Shown here one piece after another: positions 25,878 through 37,057 of a DNA stretch of 64,000 bases (its first letter is position 1; the number at the start of each line of letters is the position of its first letter). The notes under the pieces are model-generated. The model worked only from the letters and a program-made list of their open reading frames with translations, was not told where the DNA came from and ran no database searches. Origin of the DNA: Euptelea pleiosperma (lineage: Eukaryota > Streptophyta > Magnoliopsida > Ranunculales > Eupteleaceae); contig CM068542.1 of the NCBI GenBank assembly GCA_035048495.1, positions 39,213,109-39,277,108 on the forward strand, read 5' to 3'. A program made the position numbers and the translations under genes.

Positions 25878-26720
25878 CACACACCCAACCGACCACTAAT
25901 ACACCAAACCAAACGCAACCCTTCAAATCGATCTCTTTACCTCACCCATCAACACAGAATCCCCCCCAAAAGGCCTCCTTTTTCTTCTCCTCTTCTCTGC
26001 TTCAGCCCACTCTCTTAAGCACCCATCACAAGAAAACTGAACCCCGCATTAAGAAAGAAAAAGAAAACAGAGGGACCTCCACAGCCTCCGCCTGTCTTTG
26101 ATTCCTTCTAAAACCCGTTTTTCTTACAGATGGGTCTATGTAATCTGGCTAGTGTCGATCGCTGGAGAGGAGCAGTGGATCGAATCAATGACACGAGTAC
26201 AAGACGATCATCAAGAGAAAGAATCTAACAGCGTTGAAATTTCAACGCGTAGAAGAAGAAACAAGTGACAGAGAGATCTCGAGAGAGAGATTTATGAACG
26301 ACGTATAAAGAAAAATGTTCTTGTGTGGGGCCCATGCCATGACCCCACCGGAGCTGGTGCTTCTCTGTTTTGAGGAAGGAAGGAAAGAAAGAAAGGAGGG
26401 TATTTTGGGGATTTTCGTTTTCTTTTGTCGTTTCTTCTGTTGAGTTTCCCTTCGGCTCGTTCCCACGGTTTTTGTGTGTCGAGAGAGAGAAAGAGCAACT
26501 GAGGTGGGTCCTACATTTGTGCAGTTTCTCGCGAGAAATTAACGTAGGAAAGAAATTGTCTATAGACAGCGAAACATCGTTAATTTGTTGACAAAAATGG
26601 TTTTGGAAACATATTTCCCCTCGACTACGCGTCTTTTTTGTGGAAATTATTTTTCTGATCAAACGATTCAAACCATCGGATGTTCTCTGAGATTTGTGCG
26701 GTAGTCTTTGGGTTTCACGT
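25878..26720 (-). promoter_or_regulatory. CESA upstream region and 5' leader
   Basis: The stretch upstream of the CESA ATG is rich in GA/CT (for example the GAGAGAGA run near 26283), as is common in plant leaders. No precise TATA box or start site could be assigned. The open frames here are low-complexity shadows. Confidence 0.4.
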
Positions 26721-28570
26721 CGTGGAAATCTCGATCACCATCAGTGGTATTATAGACCATCGGATGACGATTGTGAGATGCATTGAACACAAACCCTGGA
26801 CCACTCAATGTTGTTAAACCCAGACCAGTAGGTTGAACCGGTCACAAAATCGAGTTGGGTTGATCCCGATCCAACAATCTGCAGAAAAAGCGTTCAAATT
26901 GTTGTCATAAACTTGACCTGGCCGGTTGATCTGGCGACATGGTCCCTTGATTAAATCGATGACCGGTCCGCATATGACAACATTGTTTGATAGATCCACA
27001 GGTCGATATGGTTAATGTGGTTGGACGTCATATTACACGATACATGATAGGTTCTAGTCCATGTAATGTACAACGAGCTGTATTGGAAGTAGGTAGGTTT
27101 TGTCAATGTGTAGGGTTAATATTAGATCGGTTCAATGTTGGTTGCCCTGATCCGGTCTAATAAACTTGTAGCTTATTGGATTGGTCTAGATTTAGAATCT
27201 TTATTTGAGAAGCTATTGGATTGATTTCTAGATCAACCCTGATCTGATTTGAACTCAACCAATTGGACAACCTAAATGTAGCACTTTAGGGGTGTCCATT
27301 GTCAACCCATTTGATATGGAAAGTTGGGTTAGGAGTCCGGTCCGGTTCAGAATTTATAATAAAAAAGCTCATTTGGTCATTTCACGAGAACTTTGTTGCC
27401 TTAAATAGTCTAACAGCAACTCCAACCGACGTCTCTAAAAGTTGGCTGCAAAAAAAATTCTTCTCCATATTTGGAGATGGAGACACCCTTCAAAGAGTGC
27501 TGAACTCGAATCATACCATCTCTAAAAAAAACATATTTTCAAAAAAATTGTATTACACATGGATTGCAAAATAATATTATTTTCCCATCAATGATTTCTA
27601 GACGTTAGATAAAAAGTAGATCATTTTCAAAAAATGCACAAGGAAATAAATTTGTTTAAAAGATTAGTACAAAGGTAAATATGAAATTCGAAAAGCAAAA
27701 GGCAGATCTCCATATTTGGAGTCAGAAATGGAGATAGAGAGGCTGACTGCATATTTGGAACCGGTTATAGAGATGGGTTGGGGTTGGAGTTGGAGCATCT
27801 CTGTATTTGAAGATATAGAGATGGGATGGAGTTGCTCTAAGGTACCATCCGATACACCTTAATGGTAGAGGCGCAAGCTATGTCGATGGGGACTACGGTG
27901 GTGGTGGCAGCCCATTTTAATCGAGTTGTGTTCATGTCGAATAAAAAGGGCCTAATGATCTTCTGGCCCTAGATCCTCGAAGTGGCTCTCTTCATCTTTC
28001 TGTGTTGAAATCCCAAGCTTGAACTTTTTTTTCTCACTGTCTCTTTCAATTCTCCTGTCATGAATCTAATATTGTTGCTAGTATTATTGTCGCCATGGCA
28101 AAAACTTGGACCTCTCATCTTTAGTGGTACGAATCTCCTCAAAGGCCATTTGTTTGGATGAGGAGCATCACTATTAATGAGGTTGAGTGTATTTTTTTTG
28201 TCATTTGTTTAACACTACCTGGATTAAAACACACACACACACACCCCTTAATGGAAGCATTTTAATCTAATACCACAACAAAGAGGATACATTGTGGGTG
28301 TGGGGTCACTATTTGGCATCTACTCGATCAGTATCTGGCGTAGAAAATGTCTGCATGAAACCCATTAATCGTAGGGTCCCAACTGCTTGCCTTCGAGCTA
28401 CATGCGTCGTAATTTCCATTGAACATTTTGTCATTTGATAGAATTGCATCTCTCATGACACATTTAACTTTTCTAAGAACAATTTTGTTAGAGGACATTA
28501 CGTCAATGTGCAAATGTTCGCCAAAATAGCTAAAAGCTAAAAGGTTCTCTTGATAAATCAACTCCATGTT
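26721..28570. other. Intergenic DNA with a miniature element and microsatellite
   Basis: Positions 27409-27840 look like a miniature element: the left edge has GCAACTCCAACC and the right edge GGAGTTGCTCTAA, with CTCCATATTTGGAG words inside. An (AC)n run lies at about 28228-28243. Positions 26800-27250 repeat GACCGGT/ATCCGGTC-like words of unknown origin. No gene was recognised. Confidence 0.5.
27409..27840. mobile_element. Miniature element with GCAACTCCA/TGGAGTTGC termini
   Basis: The ends are inverted repeats (AGCAACTCCAACC versus, reverse-complemented, AGAGCAACTCCATCC). Flanking TAA and TTA-like trinucleotides suggest the PIF/Harbinger group, but this is inferred. Non-coding. Confidence 0.55.
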
Positions 28571-28679
28571 TTAAAAAGGAAATAATGATAATATAGGGCA
28601 AATATATATAAAAGATGTAATGAAAGGGAGATCAAGAAGATCTCAAATGCACAAATAAGAAACAAAAATAAAAAATAAA

Positions 28680-28935
28680 AAACCCCACAACCCATTACTT
28701 AAACCTCATAAGAGTATCCAGCCTAAATACCAAATCACCAAAGCAAATCTCTCTTATATCAATAAACTTGCTACCTGCAACTGAATATGAATGCTTTGAT
28801 GCTAATGAGAAACTCCTGCTAAGAGTTCTTGTCTCTAAATACTCTCTTATATCTCTCCATCCATAAACTCCATATAACCGCAAAAGGCACCATCCTCCAT
28901 AGGATTTTCCCTATCTTTGATAGTGGTAGTCTCGG
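28680..28935 (-). mobile_element. LINE ORF2 C-terminal fragment
   Basis: On the - strand the words LWRMVPFAVIWSLWMERYKRVF match the end of the zinc-binding RT domain typical of plant L1-type LINEs. Stop codons soon follow. It is a short dead 3' fragment; no poly(A) or target duplication was identified. Confidence 0.65.
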
Positions 28936-29203
28936 CCATCCCCGTAATAACTAGGAACATATATTTAATCATCAACGATTAAACTATAATTGCATTAATT
29001 AGTAGTCAAATTAGTCATCTTATCGAACTAGACTAAGTGAAGCATTTAAACAGAATTACAGAAATGAAAAACACTTAGTAGTTCCTTTTGGTGCATTATT
29101 ATTATTATTTAATATTTTTTATTTAGGTCCGATTTTACAAACTTTTTCCGCTGATTAATTACTTTTTAGATGATTATTATCTTTTGCATTTGAACCCTTT
29201 AAT

Positions 29204-29530
29204 CCAAGGTATAAAAAACAGCTGTTATAACGAAAATAACAGCCGTTATAACTGATTCGGACCTCCCCCGTTACGTTATGTACCGTTAAAACTCCCAGAA
29301 AATAACGGCTGTTATTTTCCGTTATAACTAAGATAACGGCCGTTATTTTTCTGGAAAAATTTGTGAAAAAAGCTATTTTCCCATTATTTTTCTGTTATAT
29401 TCCATTTTTTCATTTTTGAAATTTGAATTTCAGCGCCATTTTTCCTGTTATTTCCGTCATTTTCTATTTTTGCCTTCGAGTGTTTTTGTAACACCCCCAC
29501 TCCGTTATAACGGCCCCCTTTTAACCTTGG
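29204..29530. mobile_element. CCAAGG-terminated foldback element, copy 1
   Basis: The element is 327 bp. Its ends are CCAAGGTATAAAA and TTTTAACCTTGG, with internal ATAACGGCCGTTAT-type palindromes. It is the same family as the elements at 35061-35341 and 35348-35737. Non-coding. Confidence 0.75.
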
Positions 29531-29873
29531 CTATCCAAAAAAAAAAAAAAGAAGAAGAGAGAGAGAGAGAGAGGAAAAAATCATGGTAAGAATGTGGGAT
29601 TGCTTTTGAGATCTCTCAAGGGCAACTCAACCCCAATTGTCTCAGCTGACATTTGGTATCTTTACGGTACCCTAAAACGAAAGGGCACCATGAGTCGGTG
29701 GTGTTTTGGATATTATACCACCTCAATTTGAGCGCTTGGATTTGAATAATGACGTCATAAAAGGGTATATGATGTCATTCTTTCCAAATCCAAGGAGTGA
29801 CACTGAGTGTGGCTATGACAGCTGTCTCATTTTGTATTTGTCGAAGGATTGTCATAGATGGTAAGTGAGTGAG

Positions 29874-30275
29874 GAGTAAAACTTGTGTCACGAAAATGTT
29901 GTGACGGAACAGGGTCACAGCACTCAATACGTGCCACGTGGTATACTATTAGAGGACGATGACTGTATGGATGTTTGGGCAGTCCATCGGTGGACCAGTA
30001 CACAAAAAATCAGCCTGATTAGTGATTATTAACTGATTCTATTGAAGTTATTTTCATGGGTTGATTTTAACGGTACGAATTTGAGCATTATTGAGCGTTA
30101 TTTGGTGAAACAATCCAAAGGTTTTAAATCACTAATCAGGCTGATTTTTGGTTTGTAGGTCCACCGGGGGACTGGTCAAATGTCCATACGGTCAAAGACC
30201 TCTGATCGTGTGCCATGTGTCTCGTATTGACTACTGTGACCGTGTTCCGTCACAACATCTTGTGACACAAGTTTT
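29874..30275. mobile_element. MULE-like foldback MITE with G-box, copy A
   Basis: The element is 402 bp. The left arm begins GAGTAAAACTTGTGTCAC and the right arm ends with the inverted GTGACACAAGTTTT. The flanks AAGTGAGTGAG and AAGTGTGAG form an approximate 9-bp target duplication, which suggests a Mutator-like origin. The left arm contains CCACGTGG at 29934-29941. The centre shares the GGTGGACC...AATCAGCCTGATTAGTGA words found in all family members. No coding capacity. Confidence 0.75.
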
Positions 30276-30607
30276 AAGTGTGAGACTGCTCCAGCAAGTA
30301 ATTCTATATCTGGCAATTTTGATGGATCACGGTCAATAAAATTAGAGAAAGTATACCATGTCTTATCATACACATAGTCCACTTATTAATCAGGATGGTT
30401 TTTAATCAGTGGGCCATCTCTTGATACCTAATTATTTGTTGGTTGTTTGCCATCATCATCTCAATAATATTCTCCAACGTGGAACACGCGTGGAGACTGC
30501 TGATTGGTTATTCACGATCGCATCACCGATACACGATGATTTGTTAATACACGAGTATTATTATAAGCTTTCAAACCTCATTTTTCACAAAAAGAGCCTT
30601 TGGCTTC

Positions 30608-30743
30608 GAGTAAAACTTGTGTCACAAGATATTGTGACGGAAGCCGGTCACAGCACTCAATACGAGCCACGTGGCATACTATTAGAGGGCGCTGACCGTA
30701 TGGATGTTTGGTCAGTCCCTCGGTGGACCTACAAACCAAAAAT
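30608..30743. mobile_element. 136-bp one-armed MITE derivative with 9-bp duplication
   Basis: The element begins GAGTAAAACTTGTGTCAC like copy A but stops at the family's central ACCAAAAAT, so the right arm is absent. It is flanked on both sides by TTTGGCTTC (30599-30607 and 30744-30752), a perfect 9-bp direct repeat. CCACGTGG lies at 30667-30674. Confidence 0.75.
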
Positions 30744-31838
30744 TTTGGCTTCGAGAACAAGGCTGCTTCCTCTCACCCTTCAAAGTAGTTACTGAAAAAG
30801 CTCGCCACCCGGTTGGACACCTGTACATTAAGGGTAGGACCCATAGGTGGCAATGATCAAATTAAAAGCTCGACACGTGGACATGTAATAATACGTTCAC
30901 CTAACGAAGACCCAGCTCAGCAGGTAAAAGCGTTTAATTTATAAATAATTAAGAGAAGTAATTATGGTAACAGTGCCCCACTCCTCTATGCGCAACGTGA
31001 ATGGTGTGCCTTGTAACACACTTCACGATTATCTTGACCGTTGAATACATTGAATGCATCTTGAACAAACGATGTGGATCAATAGTGGTATTACTTTTGG
31101 AAGGTCCGGACTAATGACCAAGTTGCCACATGGTGAACTTCCGTGTGATACGTTGAAACAGAGCGATTACTGTTACTTTTATTTAGAGTCAGAAGGTACA
31201 CTTCCGTTGATTGAACGGTCCTGATCAAATTCTAAGTAGAGGATTGGCAGAATCATGGAATATGATAGATATGATACATGTTATCAAGGCTCTAACAGGC
31301 GATATATCATTTTCTCGCGAGAAAACAAGAGCCTCGTGGTTATTAGTTGTTTGATTAAAGTGACACTTAATATTTCTTTCCGCGTCCATAGCCACCAATG
31401 GAAAAGTACGATTGGAAAACGCACAACACAGAGGGGCCCAAGAACCCGTGTGGGCCCCACCTCACGAAGTTGAGATGATGTAACTTTCTGACAAGGATAG
31501 AACAGCTGGCTTTACTTTCTTCGGCGGAAAGCGAAGTGGCGAACCAAAAACCGGGCAGCAGCACGGGCTGATATTAGATCTGCCCGAATCTTGTATACGC
31601 GGCTAAGCGTACCTCACACTAAACACTATACTTTACTCCTATACAGTGACCATTCCCCCTTGATGGACGTACTACATCTCTACGGTCCAACTGGCTCTAC
31701 ACGTGTCGTCAACTAGAACAGAAAGACAACTCAGCAACTAGTTTGGATTTGCTTTCCAAGCTGTCCATCGTAAAACCAGAGATTAGCCGAAAGTTTTATG
31801 ACGTCATTATTTAATTGGAAAATGGACTGTTTTTTGTC
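30744..31838. other. Intergenic DNA without recognised features
   Basis: I see no gene here. It contains scattered AT-rich and GGGCCC words between two MITE copies. Confidence 0.5.
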
Positions 31839-32204
31839 GAGTAAAACTTTGATTTCATATGCTGTCATCGAGGCCGATGACAGCGCACAATATAAGCCAC
31901 GTGGAACATTCTTCGAGGATTCTGACCGTATGGATGTTTTTCCAATCCCTAGGTGGACCTACAACCCAAAAATTAACTGTATTAGTGATTTAGAACCTTT
32001 GTATCTTTGTACCTCAAATAATGTTCAAATTCCATTGTTAAAATCAACCCATGAAAATAATTCCAATCCAACGCCTACAAATCACTAATCAGGCTGATTT
32101 TTGGTTTGTAGGTCCATCTAGGAATTGTCCAAACATCCATACTGTCATAGTCCTCTAAGAGTGCCACGTGGCTCATATTGCGGGCTGTCATCAAAGTACT
32201 ACTC
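31839..32204. mobile_element. MULE-like foldback MITE with two G-boxes, copy B
   Basis: The element is 366 bp, with arms GAGTAAAACTTTGAT and, inverted, the CAAAGTACTACTC end. It is flanked by G-T(6)-GTC at 31829-31838 and G-T(9)-GTC at 32205-32217, a target duplication that differs only in the T run. CCACGTGG occurs in both arms (31897-31904 and 32164-32171). The centre carries AATCACTAATCAGGCTGA. Confidence 0.8.
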
Positions 32205-32809
32205 GTTTTTTTTTGTCGGTGCAATTTGTGGTGGTTTTTGTGTTCAGAGGAAACGGCGGGAGAACGTGGCGGGTAGGTTTTGAGAACGAAATACAATGTA
32301 TTTTTTTTTCAAAATTCCCGCCCGATAATGAACGGTCAAAGAAGTAATGATATTTAAATATCCTCGAAGACGGAAATTGGTGTACGGTCACACAGAAATC
32401 TAAGTAACCGTGGGCTGTGGGCAATTAGAGAGGAAAGTTCCCATTCAAAGAGGGCGAGCGGAAGAGGAATAAATCGTTTCGACCACGGACTACAGTACGA
32501 ATTACGTGGCACACTCTTAGAGAATAAAGACCACTAGTCGTATTGATGTTGCTTTAACCCGTCCCAAGGGAGACCAACGTACCAATATTTTCGGAAAAAA
32601 CCTAAGTGTAAGGGTATTTTCTAAAAAGAACCAAATTTTTTAAATTTGTCAAAACAAACCTAAGATGCCGAACCGTTTATGCTCAAAAAAATATTTTAAT
32701 AGCAGGTTTGCCCTTGTCCACTTGCCTAAGACATACTGTTTGGCAACATTTAATAGCCAAGGCCGAAGAGTTTGGCTATTAACCTTGGGTTTGTTTTCCG
32801 TTTGCCTGA

Positions 32810-33000
32810 TTTGTGATTTCTAACTTTGATCTGAGTACCCCAAATAATGCTCGAATCCACAGTTAAAATTAACCTCAATAAAAAAGACTTTAATCTAACG
32901 GTTAGAAATTACTAACCAGGCTTACTTTTGGTCTGTAGGTCCACCTAGGGATAGGCCAAACATACAGTCAGTGAGTTTGCCACGTGGCTCATCTTAGTTA
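32810..33000. mobile_element. Partial MITE, right half of the G-box family
   Basis: The segment carries the family words AAATTACTAACCAGGCTTAC, GGTCCACCTAGGGATAGGCC and CCACGTGG (32980-32987). The left arm is missing or too diverged to place. Confidence 0.6.
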
Positions 33001-33220
33001 TTGTAAGCATTGATGATCAAACCAAGCATCTACTTGGGGGAGAGCAAAAGCAAACGGTAGGTCTGTAACTGGCGCTGGTTGGGTTGGGTCGGGTCGGATT
33101 TGGGGTCAACCCGAGCCCAAAATTCTCTTTGTTTAACGTAGAGCAAGCACATCAAATTAGACGGTTCCCATCAATTTGGCAACCTCTTTGACCGTGATTA
33201 AGAAATAAAAAATAAAGGGT

Positions 33221-33736
33221 CGTATGTATCTGAAACTTTTTGGCGTACGGAAGCATATTTTTGTTACTAATCACTGCCATCTGATCCCATTAACCGCATG
33301 GATGTTTAGCCCACCCCTTGGTAGACATTCACACCAAAAATCAGCATGTTTGATGAGTCTTAGCCATTGGTTTTAGTACTAAAAAATAATGATTGAATCG
33401 AACGGTTATAATCACACCTAAAAAAGTACTTTAAAACTAATGGGTCAGGGCAGGCTCTCGTTACAGGATATATAATATGAGCCACGTGACACACTCTTAG
33501 AGGACTCTGACCGAATGGATGTTTGGCCAATCCCTAGGTGGACCTACAAACCAAACATCAGCCTGATTAGTGATTTCTAGGCGTTGGATTGGACTTATTT
33601 TCATGGGTTGATCTCAACTGTGGGAATTTGAGCAGTATTTGAGATACAAAGATCCAACGCCTAGAAATCACTAATGGGGGCCCAGATTGCAGCGTTGGTT
33701 GGGTAACAAACCATTTCACGTATACCTTGTTACATC
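33221..33736. mobile_element. Diverged MITE with another family member nested in it
   Basis: The left edge (GTATGTATCTGAAAC, then GGAAGCATATTTTTG) and right edge (CGTATACCTTGTTACATC) match the two ends of the element at 34391-34783. Between about 33450 and 33690 lies a different member carrying GAGCCACGTGACAC, GGTGGACCTACAAACC and a self-complementary GATTTCTAGGCGTTGGAT arm pair. The nesting order is inferred. Confidence 0.55.
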
Positions 33737-33799
33737 TTCTTCCAAAAATAAATACAGAAGGCAAGAACGGGTTCGACTCGCCGGATAAAAACAAAAGAG

Positions 33800-33871
33800 T
33801 GTGGCTGCTGGGATTCGAGCCCAGGTCTCCACGGCCACAACGTGGAATTCTTACCACTAAACTACAGCCAC
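33800..33871 (-). tRNA. tRNA-His (anticodon GTG)
   Basis: This 72-nt nuclear tRNA gene folds as a cloverleaf. The acceptor stem is GTGGCTG with CAGCCAC, the discriminator is A, the anticodon stem is CCACG/CGTGG, and the loop TTGTGGC gives anticodon GTG. The T stem is CTGGG/CCCAG. A T-rich run (TTTTG then TTTTT) follows within 15 bp, fitting a Pol III terminator. The B-box reads GGCTCGAATCC rather than the usual GGTTCGAATCC, a possible sign of decay. No intron. It sits alone in the MITE island. Confidence 0.88.
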
Positions 33872-34186
33872 ATATTTGCTTACTTTAATATTAAGCAAAT
33901 ATATATATTTATAAACCAACTCAGAAAAACTAATCGAACGGTTTATTTCATTTTATTAGGTTGGCTTTGACCTAAGATACTGCTTAGATGGGACGAGTTA
34001 ACCTGTGGGACCCGACAGTGCCACATATCTCAAGGTAGTAGAGTTTTTGGACCCCTCTTCCCAGTAAAACATCGATGACAGCAGACTCTGTCAGTAAGGC
34101 AATATGAGATCACAAATCAGGCTGAGTTTAAGACGTCACTCTCACCAATTTTTATTTTTATTTTTGTTTCAACCCATGTCCTTAAC

Positions 34187-34187
<1 letters not shown>

Positions 34188-34229
<42 letters not shown>

Positions 34230-34230
34230 A
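34188..34230. repeat. (TC)n then (GC)n microsatellite
   Basis: This is a run of TC dinucleotides passing directly into a short CG run, a simple-sequence repeat with no other content. A shorter CT run lies near 34830. Confidence 0.9.
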
Positions 34231-34390
34231 CTGAGTCTTGTGGATCGTTTGGCGATATAGAAATCACGAGTCTGAACTAATTTGTCTCAGTTTGGTTCCT
34301 AGTTTTTTGTTCTATCTACTTCATGCATCTCTCTTACCCAAAAGAAAAAGGTCTCCAACTTAAAAAAATCTTCTTTTTATTTAGGAAAAA

Positions 34391-34783
34391 GATGTAACAA
34401 GGTATGCCTGAAACTGTTCATCTGCGGAAGCGGCATTTTTGGTAGTCACGGTTGCCATCTGGGCCCACTGACCGCTTGGATGTTTATCTTTATCCCACCC
34501 CTTGACGAATGTACATACCAAAAATCACCTTGATTGGTAATCTATAACCATTAGATTTTAACACTTTTTAGCACCATATAAGGCGTTCTTATAGCCGTTG
34601 AATACAACCTTTTTGATACTAAAACCAACGGCTAAATATCATTAAACAAGCTGATTTTTTGTATGAATGTCTATTAAAGGGTGGGCTAAACATCCATGCG
34701 GTCAGTGCGCCCAGATGGCAGTGGTGACTACCAAAAATGCCGCTTCCGCAAATGAAACGATCTCAGGTATACCTTGTTACATC
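34391..34783. mobile_element. Long-armed foldback element, 393 bp
   Basis: The left end GATGTAACAAGGTATGCCTGA and the reverse complement of the right end, GATGTAACAAGGTATACCTGA, match at 20 of 21 positions. The internal arms also pair: GCGGCATTTTTGGTAGTCAC on the left has a nearly perfect inverse near 34725-34745. No target duplication was found. It is non-coding; open frames over it are shadows. Confidence 0.8.
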
Positions 34784-35060
34784 ACGACCCTTTTATTTAT
34801 TCATTTTGATTGCCAACTGCTGCTCCGCCTCTCTCTCTCTCTCTCTCCCAATGTCAATCAAATAGGGCCAATATGTGGCACAAATTTTGATGTCCAACAA
34901 ACCAAAATGGTAGTCCCATTGCAAATTGTGTTCACCATTTAATAGATCCCTGGAGCTGCATCTGACATTGCAGAAAATAAGTTAAAAAAATTGATTATTG
35001 CGGTTTTTGAAAGGGTTCCAAACAAGCTCCCTTTCACGAATTATAGAGAAGCAAGTTTAA

Positions 35061-35341
35061 CCAAGGTTTAAAAAATGGCCGTTATAACGAAAATAACAGC
35101 CGTTATAACGGATTCGGACCTACCCCGTTACGTTATGGACTGTTAAAACGCCCAGAAAATAACGGCCGTTATTTTCCATTTTTGAAATTCAAAATTTAAA
35201 ATTCAAAATTTGAATTTCAGAGCCATTTTTCCGTTATTTTCCCATTTTTTTTCCGTTTTTGCCCCCAGCATTTTTTTTCCGTTATAACGGAAAAAACGGT
35301 AACGCCCCCAGTCTGTTATAACGGTCCCTTTTAAACCTTGG
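35061..35341. mobile_element. CCAAGG-terminated foldback element, copy 2
   Basis: The element is 281 bp, with ends CCAAGGTTTAAAA and TTTTAAACCTTGG and internal TTATAACGG/CCGTTATAA palindromes. It is preceded by GTTTAA and followed by GTTTAA, which also precedes copy 3. Confidence 0.8.
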
Positions 35342-35347
35342 GTTTAA

Positions 35348-35737
35348 CCAAGGTTTAAAGGAGGCCGTTTTAAAGGTTAAACAGACTGGGGCTGTTACCA
35401 TTTAAACCGTTTAAACGGCTGTTAAAACGGATTGAAACAGCCAAGAGCAAAAATGGAAAAAAAACGGAAAAAATGGATTTTAACGGGTTTAACGATGTTA
35501 ATAGAAAAAACGGCACTGAAATTCAAAATTTGAAAAAAAAAAAAAAAAACAGAATTTAACGGCCATTTTTTTCACAAAAATTTTCAGAATTAAACAGCTG
35601 TTTAAACGATTTTAACGGCCGTTAAAACAAAAAAAAAAACGGCCATTTTTTTCAAAACCGATAAAACATGTTTAAACAGTTTTAACTGAAACGGGCTTGG
35701 GGCGTTACCATTTAAACGGCCGTTTTTAAAACCATGG
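35348..35737. mobile_element. CCAAGG-terminated foldback element, copy 3
   Basis: The element is 390 bp, starts CCAAGGTTTAAAGG and ends AAAACCATGG. It is diverged from copy 2, with TTTAAACGG/CCGTTTAAA words replacing TTATAACGG. It is flanked on both sides by GTTTAA and sits immediately after copy 2. Confidence 0.75.
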
Positions 35738-37057
35738 GTTTAACACTCTATACATGTTGCATAATTTTTAGAATACAAAAAAAAACCCTTAATTTTTATT
35801 AATCAATTTAAATGACAAATTCATCCCATCATACCCAAACCCAATATCCATAGAAACTTGTTACAAAACACGACCTGCAAATTAATAAGCTACGGATATT
35901 GCTGATCCATAATTTATTGCAATAAGCTACAAGTCTGGATTACAGCAATCCCAAACGCAACCTAAGTGTTCGGTATGAAACAAGTTGTGCTTTCAGCTTG
36001 CATACTATATCCATGTTATACATGCAACTCATTCTTACACTCATAAATTGACCTTTACATACCAAGGATTAGGTTTAGAGGAAAGGCCAATGGTGAAGTT
36101 AGGGGCACCCCAAGGACAAGCCAAAGTCCCAAATCCTTGCTTCTAGATGCATCAATGGGTTCCCCATCGCCTGAACAACTGACAGACTTCTCAAATAATT
36201 TGTTTCAAACCCCACACCAAAAGTGTGTGTGCTCGCGCGTGTGGCATCTCTCTAAACCCAAGTACCTCAAGGCTCAAGTTCCTTTCATGTTACTGCAACG
36301 TTTTAGGTTATGGCTCGTCCAACTTAGACATCAGTATGGTCTACAAATGGTCAAACCCGTAGGCATGGTGTACAAAACAGATAAGGACCAACCTTCAATG
36401 GGTCTCACCCTATGAGATCAATAATGACCGAAAGAGCGAATGTTCTAGACAGATGATTTGCCACATTCACAGTCAACACGAAAGGGACTTCGACTGTGCC
36501 ATGACCAGATTAGCACTATGGCAGGAGCTTGCATCAGGCACGGCATTAACCAAAACAAGAAGCATGAGGCAATAAGATGGTGTGAACCAATCACATGTCC
36601 AATTCCTACCACATGGGGTATCAAAGAATGCTGCATGGCAACGCCTAGAAAGTGACGCATAATTATTTCGGAACAATCTTCAAACTTACCTAACAAACAC
36701 CTAATCACATGTCCCAGTGTAGGAAGATGGGTGAACTAATCCACCAAAAGATGCTGTGGTTCTATACTAAATTACAATAAGATGAAAAAAACAGTAAAAT
36801 GCACGAGTAGAATTAGCATAATAAGCATTTATTCAAATTTCCACGAAGCACACAATACTCTTTCATAGCCTTTAAGCCCTTCATTTCATATTACTCATGC
36901 TCTGTACCTGATTTTGTCTTTTTTAATTTTATAATTTTAAAATGTCAACTGGATTTCACTAGCATAAAATGGCAAGCGTGAAATGCAGGTGGCGTTACAC
37001 ATACATGCACCGGATTCAAAGAATTTTCTTGCCCAGGGTCAATAAACTTGCTTTATG
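35738..37057. other. Intergenic DNA downstream of the WD40 gene
   Basis: I find no convincing gene. Open frames on both strands at 36137-36708 overlap each other and resemble no family. The last part probably contains the WD40 gene's 3' UTR. Confidence 0.5.

Noticed and set aside
33567..33857. 96-codon minus-strand frame
   Set aside because: It overlaps the tRNA-His gene and MITE DNA; it is a chance frame.
36137..36708. Overlapping frames on both strands
   Set aside because: No domain or splice context; both strands are open by chance in the same place.
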